The notes beneath the pieces were generated by a model that worked only from the letters and a program-made list of their open reading frames with translations, had not been told where the DNA came from and ran no database searches. Below are positions 8,816 to 17,534 of a stretch of DNA of 64,000 nucleotides, in pieces. Both the position numbers and the translations under genes were made by a program. Position 1 is the first letter of the stretch. Each line of letters starts with the position of its first letter. The stretch covers positions 411,960 to 475,959 of the forward strand of contig MU006105.1 of assembly GCA_010093705.1 (NCBI GenBank), in the 5' to 3' direction. Source of the stretch: Patellaria atrata CBS 101060 (taxonomy: Eukaryota; Ascomycota; Dothideomycetes; Patellariales; Patellariaceae).

Positions 8816-10692
8816 ATGGACATAGGACCAAGTCAAGTCACGGATCTTATTGTGATAAAGGTATGGGTCATGCTGAATTCGTCTTTGCAGAAATTAGAGT
8901 AAAACTGATTGTGTCCAGGGCGCGAAGTTCTTTTATGAAACAAATGGAACGCAATTGTTCGTCCCCGTCCCTTAGAAGCTTGAATAGCCTTTACTAACGC
9001 GTCCTCAAAAGCTTCATCAAGGGCACAGCTTATCAACCTGATAGCAGCACTTCTTACGTTGACCCCCTCTCCGATCCCGCTGGATGTACACGCGACATAC
9101 CTTACTTCCAAGAACTTGGGCTAAACACCATTCGAGTCTATGCTGTCAAATCAGAAGAGAACCACGATGACTGTATGACTGCTTTGCAAGAGGCTGGCAT
9201 ATACGTGCTGGTTGACCTTACCAATCCTACTAGTTCAATCAATCGTGTAGACCCCGAATGGGACGATAATCTCTATACTACTTACACGGATGTTATTGAT
9301 GCTTTTGCTCTTTATAACAATCTCCTTGGTTTTATTGTTGCCAATGAAGTGGTTACAGACTACACCACAACACCCGCAGCAGCGTACATTCGGGCTGCTA
9401 TTAGAGATATGAAGGCGTATATTTCAGCAAAGAATTACCGGCCTATCCCCATCGGTGTTACCAACAATGACGATCTCCAGATAAAGGAAAGGTACGCTAA
9501 CTACCTGGCTTGCGATATCACCAGCGAAGCAAATTCTGCCATCGATTTCTTGGGGACCAACCTTTACAGCTGGTGTGGAGACTCTGATTTCATCAGCTCA
9601 GGATATAGTCAACAAAGGACGCAGTTTGAGAATTATCCATTCCCTTGGTTCTTGTCCGAATACGGCTGTAACGCGGTTCGTCCCCGTTCATTTTCAGAGG
9701 TGCAGGCCATCTATGATGAGATGAGTGATGTGCTCAATGGTGGCATTGTATATCAGTACTTTCAGTCCAATGATTACGGTCGGAAGCCAGTTTGAATTCC
9801 ATAGATATTCACCTGCTAATTCATATATGCAGGTCTAATCGAACTCAACGACGGTGATACTCACAGCGTCGAGACCTTGGACGATTTCGACGCCTTCTCT
9901 AGTCAAATAGCAAGAGCAACATCTCCGAGTAGCGTCAATTCAGAAGAATACACCCCCGGCGTACGAACCATAGGGTGCCCAACAACAGACGCGAACTGGA
10001 GCGCCGGAACTCGTCTCCCCACACCCCCACCCATCGCTCTTCGCGCATTATCTTCAGCTTCCAAATCAAATATAACACGAACGACACGAACAAGATCAGA
10101 AGTAACAGCATCAAGCACGTCCACAATTGCCAACGCAAGAGCAACACCCGCGAACGGCCTTGGAATTTCTGACGATTCAGGGAAGATAGGCACTGAGGAG
10201 CTCTCTCTAGCCGCCAAAATTGCAATCGGAATCGTTGTTCCCCTCGTCGTCGTCGGACTACTATTCTTCCTCTACCGCCAACTCAAACGGCGCAAAATCC
10301 GTATCAAAGCTGGCAAACAAGCAATGATGCCGCCCACCACCGACCAGTTTCCAACGACAATGGCGCATATGCCCCCTACTTCCTCCATGCAAGCCCAGTA
10401 TCAATACCCACCAGGTTGCCAGCCGGTTCCTGAGGCCAATTCACAGCCATTAAGTGAAGCACCTGCAATGAGAGATCCGGTGGAGGCACATTCGACGCCG
10501 CTGCATGAGGCTTCTGCGGTGAGAAGTCCTGTGATGGCGCCTTCGACACCAGTAGTTCCGCCAGCTTCGGCCCAGAATCGTGAGACGCAAACTGGAATGG
10601 AAGATATAAGAAGCGAAATGGTAAGGATAAAGAACGAGAGGACGAGGTTAGAACGTCTAGTAGAGTTAAATGCACCGATTGCGAGAGAATAG
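8816..10692 (+). CDS. GH72 beta-1,3-glucanosyltransferase with C-terminal transmembrane anchor
   Basis: Four exons fit: 8816-8860, 8919-8956, 9012-9778, 9833-10692 (introns 58, 55 and 54 bp, the second with a TACTAAC branch), 569 residues, frame kept throughout. GH72 enzymes elongate and remodel cell-wall beta-1,3-glucan at the plasma membrane. Family motifs: IVIKGAKFFYETNGTQFFIKGTAYQP, split across exons 1-3; NTIRVYAVKSEENHDDCM; acid/base Glu in VANEV; nucleophile Glu in WFLSEYGC; and YQYFQSNDYG. There is no CBM43 (X8) module. Two oddities: the proposed start gives no signal peptide, and the protein ends not in a GPI signal but in a hydrophobic helix (AKIAIGIVVPLVVVGLLFFL) followed by basic residues and a ~140-residue Pro/Ala-rich tail with a final charged helix. 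An upstream exon may be missing or lost. Confidence 0.8.
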
Positions 10693-11734
10693 TGTCGAGG
10701 TTCAATCTAGGCCTGGACCATTCTACTCCGAATATGAAATTTATCAATAAAGCGAAGGATTGTCCCCTCAGCCCGTCCTTGTAGGCCATTTTTCTATTTG
10801 AATACTCTGGTCGCACTCTAAAATTACTTTGCACACTCTGTAGCCGACAATTTTCAACCTACTACGTACTAAATCTTCTTTATCCTTAGTCAGCTCCGTG
10901 ATGTTACCTCAGCAAATTCCCGGAAAAGCGTGTGTCAATACAGTCAATTCCCTATTAATTAAGGAAGCCGAATCGGCTTAGTCACCAATTGGTCTAGTGA
11001 AATCTAAATTTATCTTCTGAGGTATTCTGTTCTACAATGCCTGAATTTTCATCTTTGAAGGCATTGAGCGATATCGTATTCGACTCACTGTATACTCGCT
11101 TGAGGCGCTACAATGAAGGTTGTCTACTATTCTTGTCGCCGATCTAACAATGTGTGCATGGGAAATAGGCCGCAACTTAGGTACTCATCAGCACTGAGCA
11201 GTTCAAAGAAAATCAATGAACAATGTCCTCAACTTTACTAGTACTTGCGAGTTGTGGAGTGTGGATCTTCTCGGAGGCAAGTCTGACGACAACTATACGG
11301 ATTGTGTCCGCTACCCCGTATTTGATACTGTTTCTTAGGGTCACAAATTATCATTGGTTCAAAATCGCTCACTGGCAGTTGGGCAGAGGTATTAAAAAAA
11401 CAACGCAAGGTCGGGTTGAGCAAACTTATTATATGTGTTCGGACAAGGACCACAGCGAAGTACAGTACAATCGCTTCGCTATGTATTTCTATTGGTCCTA
11501 ATAGTATCTCAGCGAATCCAACACAAACATGGCTTGCAGAGACTTCCATGCACACCGCTGCCAATCTGGAACTGTCAGGCGAAGGTCAGTCTCGTTCGGT
11601 TTGACAATATTAGCATTATTGCTACCTCCAGTATTCACTCGAAATCTTCGCATGACATCCAAGTCGAAGTCGAAAGATTTGGAGTTCTGGTGCACGAGAA
11701 GCCTCAAGCACAAATAGACGATACTAAAGAAGAC
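10693..11734. other. Spacer between GH72 and HET genes
   Basis: AT-rich, nothing recognised. The HET reading frame is open back to 11435, so part of this stretch could be coding if translation starts upstream. Confidence 0.35.
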
Positions 11735-14026
11735 ATGCCGTGGCATCCCGCTTGTAAATCGAATGCCCCTCTCTCCTTTCCTAGTTTAGACGACTATCAT
11801 TCAGGTTTAAGAGACAGCGAGACTCTTCGGAATAGTGCTTGGTCCAGCAGTCAAATTTACTCACCAGATGAAATCTCCCGAATGATTGAAGAATTATCTC
11901 GCCGTTCTGAGCATCATCAGCAGCATGATCTTTGTAATAGGTGCAACAAGATTCCTTTCTATAACATACCTTCAAGGCACTTTGGTCGAACTTCCGGAAA
12001 AATACTCATAACACTTGGAATCATCTCTCCAAAGGATCTAATGTCACCCTGTGCATTTTGTGCTTTCATTGCGGCGGTACGATTTTCGGCTCGCCCGCAA
12101 CAACCTGTTCCAGAAGACCGAATTTTTGTTCTCTACGGGTTTGAAACGCAAACCTCCTCCAAGTCATTTCTTCCCTCACTTGCTATTATACCTTGCCCAG
12201 AGCAGCCAGTTGGGTATATTGCAGAACAAATTGAATTACATCCTTTTGTGAACCCCTTTTTGGTTCAGGATAATCGCCCCTATATCCAGGAAATGATAGA
12301 CATATTTGGCTACGTAGACGTTATAAATGCATCAAATGAAGACGTTCGAAATATTTCGGAATGCATTATTCAACGTGATACTGTCAACACCGGATGGATT
12401 GAAATATGGTTGGAACAATGTCGTCTTAAACACAAAGGAACATGTGCTAAAAAAGAAACAATTTGTCTCCCCTTTCTTCGGCTTATTGATTGCGAAACAC
12501 GAGTGATAAAAGGGCCATCTAGTGACGAGACCCCCAAGTATTTGGCTCTAAGTTATGTTTGGGGCGCAATGACAACTTCTCAGTCCTCTGGGGGTTCGAG
12601 ATCAATCATCAATGGTGCAAAACTGGGTAAGTTGCCACCGGTTGGCTCATTACCAAAAGTAATTGAAGATGCTATCAGCATTACAAAAACGCTGGGGCAT
12701 AGATATTTATGGATCGACCAATACTGCATAGACCAGGAGGATGGGGATGACATTAAAGTAAACCTTTCATCTATGCATCTTATCTACGGCACCGCCTCTA
12801 TTACCTTGATTGCAGCTGCTGGTAAAGATCAAACTTTTGGATTACCGGGAGTTGGACAAAGACTCAGAAGTTTCCAACCCGTGACTCGAATTGGGAAACT
12901 CGGGTTTATCTCCTTAGGCCCAGCACCCAAACGCTGGATTGACACGTCAAAGTACATGACAAGAGGCTGGACATATCAGGAAGGATTATTCTCTCGTCGA
13001 AAGATATTTTTTACGGAGTATCAAGTCTACGTTGAGTGTCGATCTGCGCATTGTAGTGAAGCACTTGTGTATTTGAGAAGTTGCTGGAACACGAACTCGA
13101 TCGAAAGCATATTTCCCGATCCATGCAGTGACCCATTGCGTCTGATCGAGGAGTATACACAAAGGTCTCTCTCGTATGACTCTGATGCGCTCAATGGGTT
13201 ACTGGGCGTTCTAGGCATGCTGAAATCATTGGAACTACCCATTCTGCATCACTGGGGAATTCCAGCAGTCTTGAACTCACTCTGGCCTAGATTAGATCCA
13301 TCTAAAACTCGGCGCGAATGCAACCCCGTCGCAGGGTTTATCAAAGGGCTCTCGTGGTTTCACACTCAGACTGCAATGCGGAGAGAAGCATTCCCGAGCT
13401 GGTCATGGGCTGGCTGGAGGGGAGGTATTAGATATTATAGTTGGAATCCAACGCTGCAAAATTTATCTGACCTACCAATCTTCATAGAGACTGAAAGCGG
13501 ATCCTTGGTCGATTGGAATCAGTATTACAATGATTATGATAAAACGCGGGTGGAGTATAACGATAGTGATCTGTCTCCAGTGTTAACTATAGATGTGGAC
13601 ACAATCGATCTATATTTCATACCCAAAGGAGAATCAAATCATACTTCGATACATTGGTACGTGAATTTACCATGTCTCTCCGGGGATCTTCAATCGGCCC
13701 CGAAGCATAAGTTTTACCCTTCAATACAGCTTCAAGAGGACCGCCCCTTCCATTCCGGGGAAAAGAACTGGACCGGCATCTTACTTGATAATGATCAACT
13801 GCTGAGCGGGAATCGAGTCGTACCCCCAATCCTAGTCGTAGACCTAAGCGAAGAGGTTGCGATTAGGGTCGGGATCGTTCTTTACTATCATAGCCTTCCG
13901 GAGCTTACGACCAGAGTAAATGATTACCATATTGCTCTTAGCAGTTCAGGGGGGAAAGACCTAGTACTCTCTTCGGAGAAGAACTCCCATAAGTATGTAA
14001 CCCGGAGAAGAATCCGTCTTGGTTAG
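11735..14026 (+). CDS. HET-domain (heterokaryon incompatibility) protein
   Basis: Single exon, 763 residues from the ATG at 11735. The frame is open upstream to 11435, but that extension reads like untranslated sequence. The N-terminal third has paired cysteines (LCNRCNK, CAFCAF) of unknown role. The HET domain starts near residue 265: YLALSYVWG, then ITKTLGHRYLWIDQYCIDQ, then MHLIYGTASITLIAAAG, and ends with TRGWTYQEGLFSRRKIFFT. Downstream SWSWAGWRGG is the usual C-terminal block of this class. HET proteins take part in non-self recognition and regulated cell death when incompatible hyphae fuse; most paralogues have no known partner, so the specific role is unknown. Such genes are typical of variable, transposon-rich chromosome regions, matching its neighbours here. 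Confidence 0.9.
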   Translation: MPWHPACKSNAPLSFPSLDDYHSGLRDSETLRNSAWSSSQIYSPDEISRMIEELSRRSEHHQQHDLCNRCNKIPFYNIPSRHFGRTSGKILITLGIISPKDLMSPCAFCAFIAAVRFSARPQQPVPEDRIFVLYGFETQTSSKSFLPSLAIIPCPEQPVGYIAEQIELHPFVNPFLVQDNRPYIQEMIDIFGYVDVINASNEDVRNISECIIQRDTVNTGWIEIWLEQCRLKHKGTCAKKETICLPFLRLIDCETRVIKGPSSDETPKYLALSYVWGAMTTSQSSGGSRSIINGAKLGKLPPVGSLPKVIEDAISITKTLGHRYLWIDQYCIDQEDGDDIKVNLSSMHLIYGTASITLIAAAGKDQTFGLPGVGQRLRSFQPVTRIGKLGFISLGPAPKRWIDTSKYMTRGWTYQEGLFSRRKIFFTEYQVYVECRSAHCSEALVYLRSCWNTNSIESIFPDPCSDPLRLIEEYTQRSLSYDSDALNGLLGVLGMLKSLELPILHHWGIPAVLNSLWPRLDPSKTRRECNPVAGFIKGLSWFHTQTAMRREAFPSWSWAGWRGGIRYYSWNPTLQNLSDLPIFIETESGSLVDWNQYYNDYDKTRVEYNDSDLSPVLTIDVDTIDLYFIPKGESNHTSIHWYVNLPCLSGDLQSAPKHKFYPSIQLQEDRPFHSGEKNWTGILLDNDQLLSGNRVVPPILVVDLSEEVAIRVGIVLYYHSLPELTTRVNDYHIALSSSGGKDLVLSSEKNSHKYVTRRRIRLG

Positions 14027-14344
14027 GGGTATTTCTCCGGAGTTTACGACTTCTAAGGGCGTAGAGACTGTTTAGAAATCTCTATTCACATTGAGGGCTA
14101 ATTCTCCCTGATGTGTAGATGGGGCTTCAAGGGATTCTTTCTTTACAGTCTTGCTGTTACCATCTTGTCCAAATTTCCTGATAGGTTTTTGTGTTTCTTT
14201 TCTTAATTTTATATTACTACATTTCATTGGAGAAGCTTCGTTTTTTCTTTCTTTAAACACTCTCTTTTCAACTTCACTCCTTCTTTCTATGTGATAACCA
14301 ACAATATTATCATTCTTCATATTTATATACAAGTCAATGCTATG
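14027..14344. other. HET 3' flank
   Basis: No supported gene. A lysine-rich minus-strand ORF (14332-14072) could be decayed sequence read through from the F-box pseudogene. Confidence 0.3.
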
Positions 14345-15137
14345 CGTTCTTTAAGACATCATGTCGTAATCTGAGATGCGGAGCTCCTGATCGGGATCGA
14401 CGTTCTCCACATTCTGGGGCGTTTTTAGACTCTCGGTCTCTAGGCATGGTATATCTAAAGTGTCCCAATGGACACAAATCGAGGGCTTCGAATGTGACGA
14501 AACAACATGAGTTTCTGCTATTTGTGGATAAAGATATTGTAAAACACACTTTTTCCCAATTTCCTGACGGACAAAAATTGCTCCATCATACATTTTCCCA
14601 TACACTCCTATGACGATGTTAGTCCATAAAATCTTTCCACTCATTGTTATCCTCATCGAGAATGCAACTTCGCCAGTACAGACTAATAGAACTTAAATCA
14701 CCACATAATTGAGCGCTTTTCATACACCGCCGAGATAAAGCGACAACATACTGATGTTCTCTGAAACCCCCTATCCGACCAGGTTCCATATGGTAGTGGT
14801 GAGTCTCCCTTGTTAGTAATCATACGGTAACCGTGTCTTCGATTAGGGATGTCTTCTAGCTGGTAGGACACAACTTCCATTTTGGGTCTATATAGTACTC
14901 GGGAACGTGCAAAAGGAAATCGAGGCGCTCAATGAAAGTAAGCCTTCTCACAGCGGATATGCAGTCGATGTGGAGATGGGAGCGCAGATCCCTGAATGTC
15001 TGAGAGAGGAGCATCTTACAATACAAGGAGAGTGAGTTTAGGATAAGTGAGAAGACTTCCAAGGGTAGGTTGAGCAGTCCTGAATTCTGTTTGGGCAATT
15101 CCAAATTCTGTTCTGAAACCCGTTTGAGTGATTTCAT
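14345..15137 (-). pseudogene. F-box protein pseudogene
   Basis: ATG at 15137. Residues ~20-65 form an F-box: LLNLPLEVFSLILNSL, YCKMLLSQTFRDLRSHL, then CISAVRRLTFIERLDFLL. The DPKWKLCPT motif that follows is typical of small Leotiomycete-type F-box proteins. The frame then meets a TAG and, 16 codons later, a TGA, while the sequence between and after still reads plausibly (HYHMEPGRIGGFREHQYV). A frame change follows, after which RQEIGKKCVLQYLYPQIAET and SICVHWDTLDIP are open to about 14351. F-box proteins link substrates to SCF ubiquitin ligases. Two nonsense codons and a frame change argue for decay; unrecognised introns are a weaker alternative. Confidence 0.6.
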
Positions 15138-15339
15138 GCCCTATTGTTAGATGGTGGAGCTATCGGGGTGTTGATTCTTGTGGTAACCAGGGGTAGTGAG
15201 CTAGTCGCTTATACCACCACAATTACGGTATCGTCGTAACCTAGGGTTTCTAAACTAACATAACACTATCTTTAGTTCTTGTGTTGGTGCTATTTTCGTT
15301 ATTTTCTGAGACATAGATTTCATACTGTTGTAACAGGCT

Positions 15340-15494
15340 AGAGCCTAGTGGTATGAGCGCGCCCTGCATCCGAAGATCAGCCAGTAATATTTTCCTCAAA
15401 CCTGCCTTTAGACTCTTCTCTTCTTCTTTATCTTGATTGTAGATAGCATCTGGACTAGATAGTTGGAACACAATTACTAGAGGCCGCTCACAAC
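15340..15494 (+). mobile_element. Isolated fragment of a hAT element
   Basis: On the reverse strand this stretch matches 2481-2640 of the complete hAT element almost base for base over ~155 bp (GTGAGCGGCCTCTAGTAATT... to ...CCACTAGGCTCTAGCC), with scattered substitutions and small indels. It covers the coding segment just before the dimerisation domain. No ends or target duplication are visible, so it is a relic of another copy. Confidence 0.85.
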
Positions 15495-17534
15495 TGTTCC
15501 GTCCGTTTTAGTACACACCTGCAGTATATAACAGCTAGATAGAACCTCTCTTTTGAGAATCGAGCGACATATTCCATGCACCTGCAGATCCAGTTTATCT
15601 AATACCTATTCAAACGATTCTGAGCCTCGATCAAGTAATCTGAGTAATTTCGTGTCCCTTACAAGTAGGATTGTGTCCTGATTTAAAGGACGTCTCGAAC
15701 CGCTCATATATATCCAAATCCGAGCCCTCCATAAGGAAGATTGATTTGTCTAGAAGGAATTTCCAGGTCTGCGTAGTTCCATCAAATGCTAAGGTCCGTC
15801 CACGTAGTCTCGAACTTGACTAAAGTATCCTTCCTCTTAATAAGATAAACAATTTGACTATTAGTTGGGGTAAGGACATATTTGAGCGTTGTGAAAGACA
15901 TTATTAAAGATATAACTACGTACGTCCTATAAATACTTTTACAGTGCAGGATAGATGCTGCAGAGTAGTACTTTTTTTCAGTACGCTCTTTGATTTTGAG
16001 AATGTTATTGAAAATATATCTTTTGGGTTTTCAGATTAGTGGGAAGATAAATTTTTTTAAAGTAATTTATATGATAACACCAGAGCCTTACCGTGGTTCA
16101 AGTCACTTTGTCAATTCATAATGGAGCCGTGGTTGGAACATTGTTATATCTATACCTTCTTAACACAATGGTCAAATACACGAGACTTTCGATTAAAAAG
16201 TGCGATCACGTAACCATTATGAAGATTTCAAATTGTATTAACGTTAAACATTCTACGAATAGTATACCTAAATTTATACTGTTTTCACCTATCTGCTCCT
16301 CTAGCTTTTCTTTTATCATGCGTTTCTATCATCAATACAAGGTCCTGTTTCTCGCTGTCCTTGAGTTTGAATTGTTCCATTTCCTAACAGCTCTCTTCTT
16401 CTCCCAAAAGATTATTTACCCTTCTCAGTGGCAGCAAATATCCAACCCCTGATTACGGCATTAGGATTTCCCACTTTCAAATCACCCTATACTAGAGTTA
16501 ACATGTAAATTCTCGTGCTTATATGAACTCTACTAAATCAATCCCCATTCTCCATTCTCTACCCTCGTACTATAACCCTCAACTCTGCATAGTTGAAAAG
16601 CTCTACCAGTCTCGGCCGCAATCTTAACTATGCCCTACATCTCTGCTTTATCCTCCCTTACTTTCCACTCTGTAATAACTCGTTTTCCCGTCTACATATT
16701 CTCCTACAGATCTTCTTCTCCTATCAGGCCCTCTCTCTATGAACTCCCTACCCAACACCTCCTCTCCGACCAAAATCCCCTGGCCTCCTCACCTCACCCA
16801 CCTCATCTTCCCCAACCTCTCTACAGTTCCCATAACTCAGCAGACACTTACCAAATATCCCCCCAAAACACCTGCACCTCTCTGCGACACTATACCAACC
16901 CTCCAACCCTCGCGTCCCTTCATCGTCCCTCTCCAGACCCAAAACCAAACCCCCTTTCCCACCCCGCCAACACCTCCAATCCCCACCCCAATCAGCGCCA
17001 CCATTCACCCCGGGTGCGGTGGTCTCCTACAACCGCTTCATATTCCATGATCATCTCTATTGACACATAGATTCTGACCCTCGTCTCCCGTATCCCGCCA
17101 AAACACCACTACAACCCTAACTATCCCCAACTCTCAAAATTATAAACCAAACACCTAACACTACCATCACCTCGCCCAACGAAGCGACAGCGGACCTGCA
17201 AATTAGAAATTCCACAATCAAATGGATCACTATTCCTTGCATTCCCTATAATAGACTTAAGTTTAAAGAGGATTCGTCGGGATAGCAAGATTCACGATCA
17301 AGGACAGGGTATCAGAAGATGATGAAGTAGAGAGGTCCCTGTTCCTGTTCCGCCTGTTCCTGTTCCGGGGAGAGATATATACAAAACACATAATAGCATG
17401 AGAAAAGCCGCTTTCGCATCCCAAGTATCCCAAACAAGCGCAAAGACAATTCCACCCGTCCCTCCCAACCCAACCCAGTATTCCGAACAAAAGACCCATC
17501 CGAATCCCATCTCCGCCACTGCCCTCACCATCCC
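15495..17534. other. Gene-poor low-complexity spacer
   Basis: AT-rich to 16550, then strongly C-rich on the plus strand (16600-17100, 17400-17640). Overlapping Pro/Ser/Thr-rich ORFs (e.g. 16630-17070) follow from base composition and show no domain. A small direct repeat of GTTCCTGTTCCGCC type lies near 17337-17365. No gene supported. Confidence 0.45.

Noticed and set aside
16630-17070. Pro/Ser/Thr-rich ORF of 146 codons
   Set aside because: Overlapping frames are equally open because the strand is C-rich; no family pattern.
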